From Rhizophagus irregularis (lineage: Eukaryota > Glomeromycota > Glomeromycetes > Glomerales > Glomeraceae): 64,000 bases of DNA. The stretch's first letter is position 1, and every line of letters starts with the position of its first letter. The notes under the pieces are model-generated. The model ran no database searches. It worked only from the letters and a program-made list of their open reading frames with translations, and was not told the origin of the DNA. Position numbers and translations under genes: made by a program. Shown here piece after piece: positions 46,087-57,405 of this stretch. The stretch lies in contig NC_089439.1 in assembly GCF_026210795.1 (NCBI RefSeq), positions 4,464,001 through 4,528,000 of the forward strand, in the 5' to 3' direction.

Positions 46087-46775
46087 ATGCCGCAACGAAG
46101 TCAAAGAGCGAGAAAGAAAAAAATAACTTGCATATTTAATTTGAACGTACGTTACTAAAGCAAATTTGCATTAAATAATTGGATTCTAATTTCCTCTTTT
46201 AATTTTTTTTTTAGAGTGAGAGAATTATAATTGATTATATGGAGCGATGGGCTAGTCACGGAAGACAAAATCGTAATCCTTTTGTGGAATTGAGTAAAAT
46301 CATTCCTCACAGTCCAAAGCAAATCTACCAGCAGTAAGTTCAAAAAATTTCTTTTTATTTTAAAAAAGAATTATAATTCTAATTTGTTGCCTACAAAATT
46401 TAGTTGGTGGAACAAGCTGGACCCGCGACGTAAGTAAATTATAATTATAATTATATCTTAAAATTCTTTTTATGAAAACTTTCGAATAACCTTTTTTTCT
46501 TTGCTTTAGTTTGTTTAGTCAGTAATGAACCTTTTTCGAATGAAGAAAAAGGATACATTTACAGTTGGGTTGAAGACTATCTCTCCTCTAATAAGAAAAC
46601 CATCCCGTGGAAAACTTTACAGTCGAAAATGGAAGAAGAATTTAGAAGATTTCGATCTAGAAACGATATTAAAAATATTTGGTACTCCAGGGAGAGAAGA
46701 TTGGCCAGACAAGCGGCAAACATTCTTGATCCTCTCCTTTTTGGAATGGACCAACCATTGCAAGAATCAAACTAA
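46087..46775 (+). CDS. Myb-like (two-repeat) DNA-binding protein, member 4 (diverged)
   Basis: Exons 46087-46146, 46215-46333, 46404-46429 and 46510-46775 (phases 0, 2, 1), 156 residues. The start is very basic (MPQRSQRARKKK), like a nuclear-localisation signal. Repeat 1 is a longer variant: IIIDYMERWASHGRQNRNPF, VELSKIIPHSPKQIYQHWWN, KLDP. Repeat 2: YIYSWVEDYLSSNKKTIPWK, TLQSKMEEEFRRFRSRNDIK, NIWYSRERRLARQ, with NIWYSRE in place of NYWNSRI. It lacks the C-terminal IASLLN motif and instead ends FGMDQPLQESN. The most distant member but with the same splice plan, so a true paralogue. Confidence 0.82.
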
Positions 46776-47539
46776 CTAACCAGTATATCCAACTCCTATT
46801 GTTTTTTATTACTACTATTGCTTTTTTCCTAAAAAAAAGAAGAAATTTCTTTTCTTTCTTGCTTCAACATTTTTTTTTTTAACGTTCTTATTTTATACTA
46901 TATATACACTTATATAAGTGTATTCCTTCAATTTCGTTTTTTGAATCTTTTATTGAGATGCTAGCCCTTTCAAACGTTTGTATTGTGGTATTGTGTATGA
47001 AATTAAAAAAAAATGTGTACATATACAGTATAATAAATAAACTCATACTTCAATAAGGAATATAAAATTATAACTAAAATCAATATTATATATACTGGTG
47101 ATATCGTAATTGTAAAGATATTTTATCTTTTGCAAATATCTCTCTCCCTTTATACCTTGGCTTCCTTATTTTATACCTATAATAAACAAAATTATTATTA
47201 GAAAAAATTTAGCCTATATATATTGTATATAAAATGAGCTTAAAACCCTTTTTATTGTAACGATAAAATTACTGTACCAAGGTATGTACCATCCGCATAA
47301 GGATCTGTGCATGCTTCAAGTCTTTAGGTTAGAACCTTCCATAGTTGACTATGGTTCTGATCAATGTCTCGGACAATTTTGTCTAAATTCCACTAAATAC
47401 AGACGATGCATGCTCACTAAGATATGAGGACACTTCGCCTGCATTTCATTTTCCCGGCGTCACTAAAAATTTCGTTATTACATAACCATAAGCTATGACG
47501 GTCACAGAACCGAATGATCGGATTAAAAATCAATATACT
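46776..47539. other. Intergenic, no gene seen
   Basis: AT-rich then GC-richer from about 47280; no coding stretch. May include the left part of the dispersed repeat that follows. Confidence 0.4.
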
Positions 47540-47990
47540 TGGCTCGCGAGCTGGCTCGAGCTGGCACGGATCGTCGGCTCGTGCGGAGCACTAGCCTATA
47601 ATTAATGCATGATCAAAAACGTCAGAACGATAACACTTTTGTTGGATGAGGAGCTATATTGGTCAAAGGGACTTCGCATCGGCTCGTCCGAGCCGAGATT
47701 CAATACAGCTCGTTCGAGCTGGCTCACGAGCTATCAGCTGGCTCGCGATCTCTGAAACTAAGCAAAAATGATATTTGCTCATGTGATCATCAGCTAATCA
47801 TTTCGCAAATTCTATAAAATCGTCCGGCTGGACATTTTCCATACTTTTCAGGACAAATTCCGAATTTTCTTTTTTTATAGGGTCGGCTTAGAGTTTGCTC
47901 GATACGAGCCAAGCTCGGCCATTATAATCGAGCCAAGCTGACTCGAATTTTTAGCTTGACCCGGCTCATGCGGAGCTTTAATTGTAGCAT
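47540..47990. repeat. GAGCTCG/GGCTCG-rich dispersed repeat, likely nested miniature elements
   Basis: Dense inverted GGCTCG/CGAGCC motifs. GGCTCGTGCGGAGCACTA at about 47577-47594 and GGCTCATGCGGAGCTTTA near 47963-47980 look like two copies of the same element end in the same orientation. GGACTTCGCATCGGCTCG near 47670 resembles the opposite end. Much more GC-rich than the flanks. Exact borders and target duplications not resolved. Confidence 0.55.
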
Positions 47991-49434
47991 CATAAATAAG
48001 CTTTATTTAACTTTCTATAGATTTTATTTTATGCTATTTTTAATCCACTTTATAAGCTTTATTTAAACTTTCCTATAAAATATTCACTCACACCATATTT
48101 TTTTTTTACTCCACTTTATTATATCAAACATGTAGCCTAATAAAAATATTGGTCTATGAAAATCTGCATGACCCTATTGGGCCGAACGATAATGATTATT
48201 ATTCCACCATTATTTCAGGGATTGTTATTTTAAAGAAGGCAATTGTAAAAAAAATGGTGATTATAGAGAGAGATATTAAGTTTGAATTAGAATCTTGGTA
48301 TAAACAATGCAATCGTTTTTAAACCAACCAAAAAAGAAAATACATTTAAAATTATGTTATCCTTTAAGTGGTAAAATCTTGGCCAATCTTTTATTGGGAA
48401 AGTTTATTTTTAGTAAATCTCATGATAAACATGATTTTTTATAATTTCAGAAATAAATAAATCTGTCAGGATAAATTTTGCTTATTCCCCGAATTAAATT
48501 TGGGTAAATAAGATTATTAACTAAGCCATATTTATACGGTGTTACACCCCATAAAAACTCATTTGGGGTAGCAGAAATTTATCTGATTGCATTATTCCAA
48601 TTCTAAATAAGATAAAACTATGGCGGTTCAAATTTTTAAATCAGCAAATCAGCAAATCATCAAATCAAATGTTATCAGTTAATCAACGAAGCGATCATTT
48701 TTAATTGAAAATCATTTTGACGCGATTACAGTAAATATTATCTGATATACTTTAATGAAATGATGCATTATCAGATAAAAAACATTAATAAGGGAAAAAT
48801 TTTCACATTTTTTACTATTATTATTTACCAGTTTAATGAGTTTAAATGAAAAAAAATGGTCGACAATGATTTACATTCAAAATTGATCTGCACGTAAGCT
48901 ATTATTATTATTTGTGTTCATTTAATGAAAGGGTAAAATGAGAAATAAATGATTGATGAATGTTCATTATGACGATTGTGACGATCACAATAAGATTATT
49001 GCATTATATTGCATTATAATGATCAGGTAAAAAAAAAAACTTATTATTACAATAAATAAAAAATGCATTGTTGTTTAAGTAAATTAAAATTTAAATTGTC
49101 TTAATCTGGATTTAAGGATAAATGATTTTATCACCCCCTTTACTTTTTTTTACCAATAAGTCAATAATACAAAGAGATTTTAAAGATTACAGTGACATTA
49201 TTTATTGTAATGACAAATAAATAATCTATCTTTCATTACTAATAATAGATTGAAACTGATCGATTAAAACATCTTTATTTTATATATATATATATTTATA
49301 TATTTATTTCTTATTTAAAAAGCGAGAGAATCTTCAAATAAAATTTGAGGAATTTTTCTCGGTCTACAAAAGTAAAATTGACAATCATATTCTATATTCT
49401 TTTTAAACTTGACAACCTTTAAAGTGCTGTAATC
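47991..49434. other. Intergenic, no gene seen
   Basis: AT-rich, with no ORF or repeat border that I can support; a TATATATA run lies at about 49280. Confidence 0.4.
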
Positions 49435-50118
49435 ATGTGTCGTTCGAAAGCGGTTTATTTCACTGAGGAAGTATGTTAATAAATCTTAAAGATAAAACAA
49501 TTATTTCTAATCTATTAATGAAATGATTTTGTCGTAGGACGATAATATGATCATTAAACTTATGAAAACTTATGGAAAATTCACTAATCGTTTCGTAATC
49601 ATTAATGGATTAATGAATGAAAAGTTTACTAACAGTCAAATCTCCGAACGGTAAGAATAATTTATTGATTTTTTTTTTTAAGAAAATAATAATAATAATA
49701 TCTGCTTTTTATTTTATAGCTGGAGAAATTATCTTAACCCGGAATGTAAATAAATCTTTACTTTTAATACTTTTTATTTTTTAAAGAAATATTTTAATAT
49801 ATAGTAAATTTGTATTTATTTTAATTAGTATGCAAAGAAGACTTGGGTTATTACGAAAAAGTCATTATTGATGATAAAGTTCAAAAAATTCTCGTGACAA
49901 GCGTTAAAATCCGCTGGAGAGAAGTAATTCGTGAATTGCTTAGATTGTTCGGAAAACTTTATTCTGAGAATAAAATTAAAAATTATTGGAATTTGAAATA
50001 CAGAAATAAAATGAAAAAAGATTTAAAAAATGACGCAAAGAAGGAAACGAAACCAAAATCTTGTTCGTCAAAATATTCGAAAGGTAAAAGTGAAGAATAT
50101 AGATTTAAACCTTATTGA
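49435..50118 (+). CDS. Myb-like (two-repeat) DNA-binding protein, member 5
   Basis: Exons 49435-49470, 49538-49650, 49720-49745 and 49829-50118 (phases 0, 2, 1), 154 residues. Starts MCRSKAVYFTEE. Repeat 1: MIIKLMKTYGKFTNRFVIIN, GLMNEKFTNSQISERWRNYL, NPELC, one residue longer than most. Repeat 2: IRWREVIRELLRLFGKLYSE, NKIKNYWNLKYRNKMKK. The tail is short and basic (KKETKPKSCSSKYSKGKSEE) and lacks the IASLLN motif. Expected nuclear DNA-binding protein. Confidence 0.88.
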
Positions 50119-51002
50119 AGAGTGTAGTTTTAGTGATTTATTTTATTTTTTATCACCCTTGTTATCACAATATTACAAAGTAATATTGACGGAAATATTT
50201 TTGACTGGTTTCAAATTTTTGTAAATATTTTACTGAAAAAAAAAATAACAAAGAAAAAGTAATAATAATATAGTAATAATAAAATTTCCTAATTCTTGCT
50301 TTACAAGGGTAAAAAATTAACTCGTAAAAATCTTTGATTGTTTAATTACGCTTTATTAATAACAAACATTATTGTGTAAAAAATAAACTTTTCCAAATAC
50401 ATTCATTACTATACACTAGAGTAATATTATCATGCATATAATTGAAAATCAAAAAAACATTAAATGGTAAAATTAATCTTCAAAACAAATAATGACAAAT
50501 CTTAAAAGTCAAATTTTTGGTATCACCGTCCTTTCAAATTGTTTTTGTACGACAGTAGATCTCCCAGCCATTATGAATAAAAAAAGGGGGAATATCTTAA
50601 ATTTGCGCCCAAACTATAATTATAGCGTAACAATCGTAACATATAAAAGATGATATAATTTGATATAGACGCATTGTAATAATAAATGATAAGATGGTAA
50701 GATAAATAATTTTACGATCAACCTTATTATCACAATAATCACATTACACAGTTTGGTAGATCACACTCTATAAAAATAACCTGGATTTCTTCTAATCTAT
50801 CACTTTTCTGTAAGCTTCTCAAGAATTTTAGAAGCTGAATACTTTCTACTTTGTAAACTTCAATAAATTCAATAAACAACAATATTTTGCTTCGCACAAG
50901 ATAATCTTTTAATTAATCTAATATATTCAATGCCTTTTTTCGTCAACAAATCATTTCGACATCCAAAGAACCCATTAAATTTCTTACATCATTTTGAAGA
51001 TC
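50119..51002. other. Intergenic, presumed promoter of the next gene
   Basis: No gene. A TATA-like CTCTATAAAAATAACC lies near 50768, about 235 bp before the start at 51003, followed by a C/T-rich stretch (TTTCTTCTAATCTATCACTTTT-like, broken here). Confidence 0.35.
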
Positions 51003-51768
51003 ATGCGGCAAAAGGGGGACTTATTTAGTGGTGAAGTAAATATTACAAATTGAGTGTTATTATTAATATTATTACCGTACCATAGTTTACTGTTGTTATG
51101 CACACATATTTGTCGCCCAAAATCATAATTACTCTGGAACGAAACGAGGGTGGCAAAACACGGTATATTATAATTTATACTAAAGAAATGTTCTTTTAGG
51201 ATAACAGACGTATCATTCTTCTTATGGAAGAATGGGGAAGCTATCATAATCGATTCGTACGGATTAGTAGAGAAATGCCGAATCATACTGCAAGACAAAT
51301 CTCTGAGCAGTAAATAATTTTATTTTTTTTTTGAAAACTCTTTTATTTTTTAAAAAAAAATCATTAATCTTATTTTTCATAAATTAATATAGTTGGAGAA
51401 ATAGTCTCAATCCAGATTGTGCGTCGTAAATTTCAGTTATCCTTTAATATTTATTATTTTTGTTTTTTTTATCCATTAAACCAATTCTTTAATATATTAC
51501 ACATCATATGTTTCATTTTCTTTAATAATTAGTATGTCACGATCCTTTAAGCATTAATGAGAAAATTTTTATTACTGAACGAGTCCGTAAATGCCAAATG
51601 CGATCTACTACCATTCATTGGAAATATATAATTAATGGATTAGTAATAAGATTTGGCAAGCTTCGTTCTGAGAATAAAATCAAAAATTTTTTCAATTCTA
51701 GGCAAAGAAGGGAAAGAACGACGGAAAGAGCGTACCGTTCGGGTATTGATCATGATGGGCGTCCCTAA
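51003..51768 (+). CDS. Myb-like (two-repeat) DNA-binding protein, member 6
   Basis: Exons 51003-51035, 51200-51309, 51393-51418 and 51533-51768 (phases 0, 2, 1), 134 residues. Exon 1 (MRQKGDLFSGE) was chosen because only this ATG gives phase 0 with a GTAAAT donor and resembles the paralogues' starts. Repeat 1: IILLMEEWGSYHNRFVRISR, EMPNHTARQISEHWRNSLNP. Repeat 2: EKIFITERVRKCQMRSTTIH, WKYIINGLVIRFGKLRSENK, IKNFFNSRQRRER; the usual NYWN is NFFN here. Shortest member, ending soon after repeat 2. One donor is GTGCGT. It precedes about 180 bp of T/A low-complexity DNA. Confidence 0.82.
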
Positions 51769-51840
51769 GTATACAAATATAATTAGTATAAGGAACAAGA
51801 AACCGGAAACTTATATGTCTGACGAAAGATCAAAATAATA

Positions 51841-52063
51841 ATGAATAAAAATGTTTGTGCATTTTTTATTAATCTTTTGTTATTTTTCATTATTATTTTC
51901 TTTATTTTTCGTTATCATTTTTGTTATTTTTCATTATTATTTTCTTTATTTTCATTATTATGTTTTCGTTATTTTTTATTATTTTTTTTTGTTATTTTTA
52001 TTATTATTTTCGTTATTTTTTTATTATTATGATTTTATTTTTATTATACTTTTTTTTCATTGA
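51841..52063. repeat. T-rich low-complexity tract
   Basis: TTATTATTTTCGTTATTTTT-type units run for about 200 bp. Overlapping frames here translate to Phe/Ile/Leu runs and are artefacts. Confidence 0.85.
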
Positions 52064-53778
52064 TCTCATATAAGTTTCCGATGTCCTTTTATTTTATTTA
52101 TAGTTTTATTTTTATTTTTTCATTAGAAAAAATTTTTGCACTATTGAAATTTTAAAAGTAAAAAAATTTTATTTTATTAAATATTATAAACATTTTAATT
52201 TACTGTGAGATGCAATGATGTGTGATGTGCCAACCAGACGTCAAAATATTTCGCAATCTGACGCTAAAAATTTACAAAAAAGAAACTTTAATACGTATAT
52301 ATTATAATTAAAAAGAATTTTTTAAAATTTACCTAAGACGAACATTCGTTATCTTTATGTGAAAAACAGGAAGACACCAACGGAATTATGGTCATAATTA
52401 GAAGAAATACAAAAATCATTCTATTGAATTTAATGAAAAGTAATGATTATAAGAATCCAATAAGAACTTGCATGAAGAAATTGGTTTTATGCGCGATAGT
52501 TAAAGTCAATGATTAATAACAAAGGATAACGATATGAAATTGTTTATGAAGTTAATTATTTATTTTCGCGTGTAAAGTAAAGATGGCATAATAAATATAT
52601 ATATTTTTCAATTTGAAATTATGAATTTTCTAGAAATTATTTGAAAAAAAAAATACTGAAACCAGATTTTTTATAATAAAAAATGTAACACATAGAAAAA
52701 TAAAAATAAGGTTAGTCATTATTGATGAATTATTGAGTTATTGACCAAAGTTTAATGATATCTAATAAGTAATTTGTCCGTGCGAATCTTGATTTGTTTC
52801 AGATAATAAGCCATTCTTTTTTTTTATACCTTTTTTGTTTAAATTGGCGCATGTTTATTTACATGATATTTAAAGTGAATCGAATGAAGAAATTTTTTTT
52901 ACAAGTTTGATATGCATTACATGCATTGATAAACTTTATTGAATGGTAATTTTAAAGTTAGTATCACTTAATAGATTTGAATGAAAAATGGTTTATCAAT
53001 TACACCATGTTCCATTGTGTAATTATAGACCTTTTAATAATGAACCTAAATGTGATTATGATTTAATCGTCGATCTTAATGAATTTTGTGATCATTTACA
53101 TTGGATGTAATACAATAGACCATTGTACTTTTAATTTTCCCAATAGAGGTTAAAGCATCTGAAATTAGGAAATTTTAAATGACAAATACTATCTATACAT
53201 AGCAAACATGCGCTCGTGCGCCATCATCTATTTGCTTTACGTAATGTATTCTGACACTACATTTTTTAATATCATGCATGTTCAGTAAAATCTTATTCAT
53301 CTCCCTATTTATTCTAAACTCACAATTTAAATTCCAATTATTTACAAGTTATTTTAAGCGTTCCATTTTTAAATTGGAAAGGTCATAAAATAATTTAGTA
53401 CTTTGCGACACGTGTTATTGGATAAACAATTTCGGACCACTTAATCGGCATGAAGACTATTCTAAATATCCTTTTGTATTAAAATACCACATCAATGGTT
53501 TTGTATTACAGAACCATAAAGCCATTTGATTGATTCTAAGAACTTTAAATTTTTAAGATCATATCATAATTTTGAAATATATAGATTTTTTTTTCAGGCT
53601 AATCCAACAAATCACAAGTTTTTAATTTTTTTTTTTATTAAATAACAAATATTTACTCCATACCATCTTCTTATTTGTTTACGTTTAAAAAATTTTTCTT
53701 AAAAAAAAAAGAAAAAGAAATTTCTTAAAAAAATAAAACATTATTTGAACTACTATACGAAAATAATCGATCGTAAAA
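52064..53778. other. Intergenic with one possible 40-residue ORF
   Basis: A plus frame at 52988-53110 encodes MVYQLHHVPLCNYRPFNNEP and KCDYDLIVDLNEFCDHLHWM, with good composition but no known motif. The rest is AT-rich and empty. Confidence 0.35.
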
Positions 53779-54845
53779 ATGAGTAAAATTTCACAATCCA
53801 ATAATAAAGTAAGTATTATTTATATAAGATTTTTTTTTAAGTAAAAAGATAAGAAATTGACTTATATTTTTCTTTCATGTAGGAAAATGTGTTTAACAGC
53901 GTATATCATAGGAAAGAGTATCGTAAGAAAATTAGCAAATCAGCGCCGAAATGTATATCAAGACAAATTTTTAATCGATGTGACAATAAAATAATAATTT
54001 TTTCTATTTCTGAATTTGAAATTGTTATTTCAATCAATTTCAGCTATAGAAATCAGTACTATCTGAATTGTATGTACCGTAAATTTATCTTCATTGTTTA
54101 CATTTTCAAAAATAATTGTACCAACCCAAACCCTTTTTTATTTAATTATTTGATAGTAAATCATCATGATCCCTTTCGGAACTTCAATGAAAATGAATTG
54201 ATTCATAAATCCCAGAAACATATATACCAAAACAATTCAAGTATTAATGTATCATATAGTTTGGTTGAAAATTATCGCCATGAAAATAATGTGTATTGTA
54301 AGTAATTCAAATTTATTTTAATAATAATTCCTTTTTAGTTTTCGTTAATTAATATCTCCGATCCTTTAGGTGAAAAAAATCAGCCTCGAAAACACCTTAA
54401 TAAGAGGCGTCCTGAGGATAAAGTCAGGAATTCAAGTCAGAAAAAGAATTTAAGTAACTCAAGAAAAGTTGCATCCCAAAAATATCATGTAAAACAAGAA
54501 CATCAGAAATTTAATCTTCTCCTTCCATCTTCTAACAATGTTCCTTCATATACTCCTAGCAGTCCGCCCCAAAGTTATCATATAAAACAAGAACATCAAG
54601 AATTCATTCTTCCCCTTCCATCTTCTGACAATGTTCCTTCATATACTCCTAGCAGTCCACCCCAAAATTATCATATAAAACAAGAACATCAAAAATTCAT
54701 TCTTCCCCTTCCATCTTCTGATAATGTTCCTTTATATAGCCAAAATGGTTCTTCTTCAAGAATTCCTATTGAATCTCTTTTAAATGAGTTTAATTGTTTT
54801 CCAGGGATAGATGAAGTAGCTAAGGAATATTGTTCTACTGTTTAA
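53779..54845 (+). CDS. Myb-like family member 7, diverged, with tandem 31-residue repeats
   Basis: Model: exons 53779-53808, 53883-54297 and 54370-54845 (phases 0, 1), 306 residues. Exon 1 (MSKISQSNNK) and the start of exon 2 (VYHRKEYRKKISKSAPKCIS RQIFNR) match repeat 1 of the relatives, and YRNQYYLNC matches their exon 3. The two introns expected around that exon are here open in frame (for example SEFEIVISINF), and the first has lost its GT donor. Repeat 2 is hardly recognisable. The last exon holds three copies of a unit with YHIKQEHQ, FILPLPSSDNVPSY and TPSSPPQ, then SSRIPIESLLN. Gln/Pro/Ser-rich tail suggests an activation or interaction region. DNA binding may be lost. Confidence 0.7.
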
Positions 54846-55164
54846 ATTCGCGTAAGTGATGTAAATACTATCTACCTTATTGATTGATTCACTAAGGAAG
54901 TTGTACATATAGAATCTAAAAATAGAAAATTGATAAAAATTCCCATACATGGATTTCGATTTAAAGAAATCTTAAATGTTTTGGTAACAATTCATACTAA
55001 AAAATATGAATAAAAAAGTAATTAAATAATTTACGAAAACTTGGAAGAGATTAATAAAATTCGTTCACTTCAAATGTATTAATGGATCCTTTTACAATCT
55101 TCATATACATGCGTACATCGTGATTCCAAAAACTACATATACTCTATGTATGTACTGTACTGTA
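54846..55164. other. Intergenic, 3' flank
   Basis: No gene; AT-rich downstream region of member 7. Confidence 0.4.
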
Positions 55165-55707
55165 CGGTCAAAACCCGATGCTACACTGGTTTTGAGAAAA
55201 ATTATTAGTTAATCGAAATAATGGTATGATATAATGTAAAACTTTATATATCGATATTTTATACTATAAAATATTTTATAGTTCTTCTTGAGTAAGTCGT
55301 GATGGTTTTGATAACCCAAACAGAGTTGATGCTTTTGCGCGTAACTCTTTTTCTTTGTTGGGAAAAATCTTGAGAAGTCTTTCTTTTTCCGTGTGATTGA
55401 TACATTATTATTCATAATAGACGCGAAAATACCTTTCTTGATTTATTGATACTTTTTTAAATACACATTTTAAGAACAGTACAGGACTAACATGTGCATT
55501 AAGCAATATAAAAACAAACGTTAATGTAATGAGTCATATGATTTAATTTACCATGCATTACTAGTATAAAGGGGCAAAAAGAGGAGTATCAGTACAGGTT
55601 ACATCGTGAAAACCATATATGATATCGGTACAACGAGGTTTTTTTATTATATGTGATAATGAAAATTTATCGGTATAGGAAATTATCGGTACATCGAGGT
55701 TTGACTG
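55165..55707. mobile_element. pogo/Tigger-like (Tc1-mariner) element remnant
   Basis: Left end CGGTCAAAACCCGATG and right end CATCGAGGTTTGACTG form inverted repeats of the CAGTCAAACCTCG type known from pogo/Tigger elements, flanked by TA on both sides (55163-55164, 55708-55709). Related GGTACAACGAGGTTT motifs lie inside. A minus-strand frame at 55395-55276 (EKERLLKIFPNKEKELRAKA, then LFGLSKPSRLTQEEL and a stop) may be a leftover transposase end. Confidence 0.6.
55276..55395 (-). pseudogene. Protein-coding remnant inside the pogo-like element
   Basis: The frame reads HTEKERLLKIFPNKEKELRA, KASTLFGLSKPSRLTQEEL then TAA. Balanced charge and composition indicate real protein origin, but there is no start or upstream exon. 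The longer ORF overlapping it in another frame is Lys/Tyr-rich and less convincing. Confidence 0.4.
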
Positions 55708-55709
55708 TA

Positions 55710-56726
55710 TGTATCACATAAGTGCCATAACATAATCATTAATTAAATCATTTACGAAATCATTACGTATGTTATGACTTTTCTCGTCATGGGCGTGTAA
55801 TTTAAACATCCTGTACGAAGATATCAGCCGTCAATATTATAAATATTATAGTGCACACGTTTGACAAATGGCAAATGACCACAAAAATTGCACTGCTCTA
55901 TGTTTAGCTGCGGAGGAATGTTAGTTTATATGCACTCACTTCTATGTTTCAATTTTAATGCAAATACTGAGTTTCTTTCCTAATAAAATACCGACATCGT
56001 ATTAAACTGCACGCCCTGCATTTTATGCAGGACTTTTCTCTTGGAGAAACAAATAGACTTTATTAAAGTATCTACATTTCATTGTTTCATTTTATTGTTT
56101 TCGTATAATTCGCATAATTCTTAAAAAAAAAAGTGTATTAATTATTACTACTAATAAATACGTAAAACATGACAGTCGTGATATGTTGCATAGTTGTACT
56201 TATGCGAGAATTAATATCCAGATATTGTACTTTGAGACCAACTTCTTATTTGATTCCATGTAGACACTTACCCGATACTAAAAAAGATAAACCTTACCGA
56301 ATCAATTTATAAAAATTGACAAAATTTTTCATGAAAAGAGAGAAAATTACATTTTTAAAATATTTATTTTTTTTTTCTTGTTTACTCACTGATTGGTACA
56401 AAATTCGATTTTTTGATGTTACTGTAAATACTTATTTTTTTTACTAATTATTATTTAATGATAACAGATAAAGACATTCATTTAATGCTATTTGATAAGA
56501 TTACTGTCCTACAATAATATTATTTTTGTTTACATTTCATTGAATGAATTTACGACGTATTGTTTATTCATTATTAGTAAAAAAAAAATTATTTTATCGT
56601 AAATGGTAATAAACAAAAAAAATTTTAATTTGAATAATTTGAAAATCTTCATTTTCAAATGTAAATTATAAAAGGAGTAGTACTAAATATAATCCGATTA
56701 ATGATGTTCATAATCTCATTGATAAA
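55710..56726. other. Intergenic, no gene seen
   Basis: AT-rich; no supported feature. Confidence 0.4.
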
Positions 56727-57218
56727 ATGGATATTATTCATTTACAACAATATTTGGATTTAAATCATCTCTTTGTATAATTGCCTTTTTTATAAATCTG
56801 CATGCAGTAAATCAATAGGTATGATCATCTTATTAAATGGTCGCTGATCACATTTGACGAACAAAAAATACGCCATCGTAAAATATACTGTCATTCTATT
56901 CTATTTTAGGATGTTCCATCTCCTTCGAAAGATAATAATATTAGAAAAAAAAAGAACAATGTATTTGCTTACATAATATCACTAAATTCAAATCACGGAG
57001 GATTATCGATCATCATTCAAAATAATAAATCTTATTTATTCAAATTCATAAATACAGTATTATGTTATGCATATAAAATGGCAACTCGTGTTCTCATTTT
57101 CAATGTTAAAAAAAATAATACAAATAAGGAGCTATATAAAAAAGTTTTTTCATATCTTAAAAAAGTGTCAATAATAAAAAAAAAAATCATTACTTTTTTC
57201 ATAATTAAACAAAATTAA
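56727..57218 (+). CDS. Possible two-exon gene, 118 residues, unknown
   Basis: Exon 1 56727-56774 (MDIIHLQQYLDLNHLF) ends at a GTATAA donor. After a TATTTTAG acceptor, exon 2 (56910-57218, phase 0) is open for 102 codons: DVPSPSKDNNIRKKKNNVFA, then YIISLNSNHGGLSIIIQNNK and a Lys/Ile-rich end. The second exon has no start of its own. Part of the length may be due to A-rich codons. No domain is recognised. Confidence 0.35.
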
Positions 57219-57405
57219 ACATATTAGAAAACTTAATCTGTAATATTCATACTATTCTTACGTATTAAGAGTTTACTTATAAGTCTATATTATTACGAAT
57301 CCATAAATCTCGTAACCTTAAATTAATTTCTTACTGTTATAGGAAAATCAAGATCGTTGTAAAAGGCGAAAAGAGTGACAAAGCGAGTGCCTAATTTATT
57401 TAGGC

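Noticed and set aside
46525-46779. Plus-strand ORF of 84 residues
   Set aside because: Out of frame with the last exon of Myb-like member 4; only the other frame joins in phase with upstream exons and ends in the family pattern.
50984-51298. Minus-strand ORF of 104 residues
   Set aside because: Antisense to exons 1 and 2 of Myb-like member 6, which has conserved splice sites and domain sequence.
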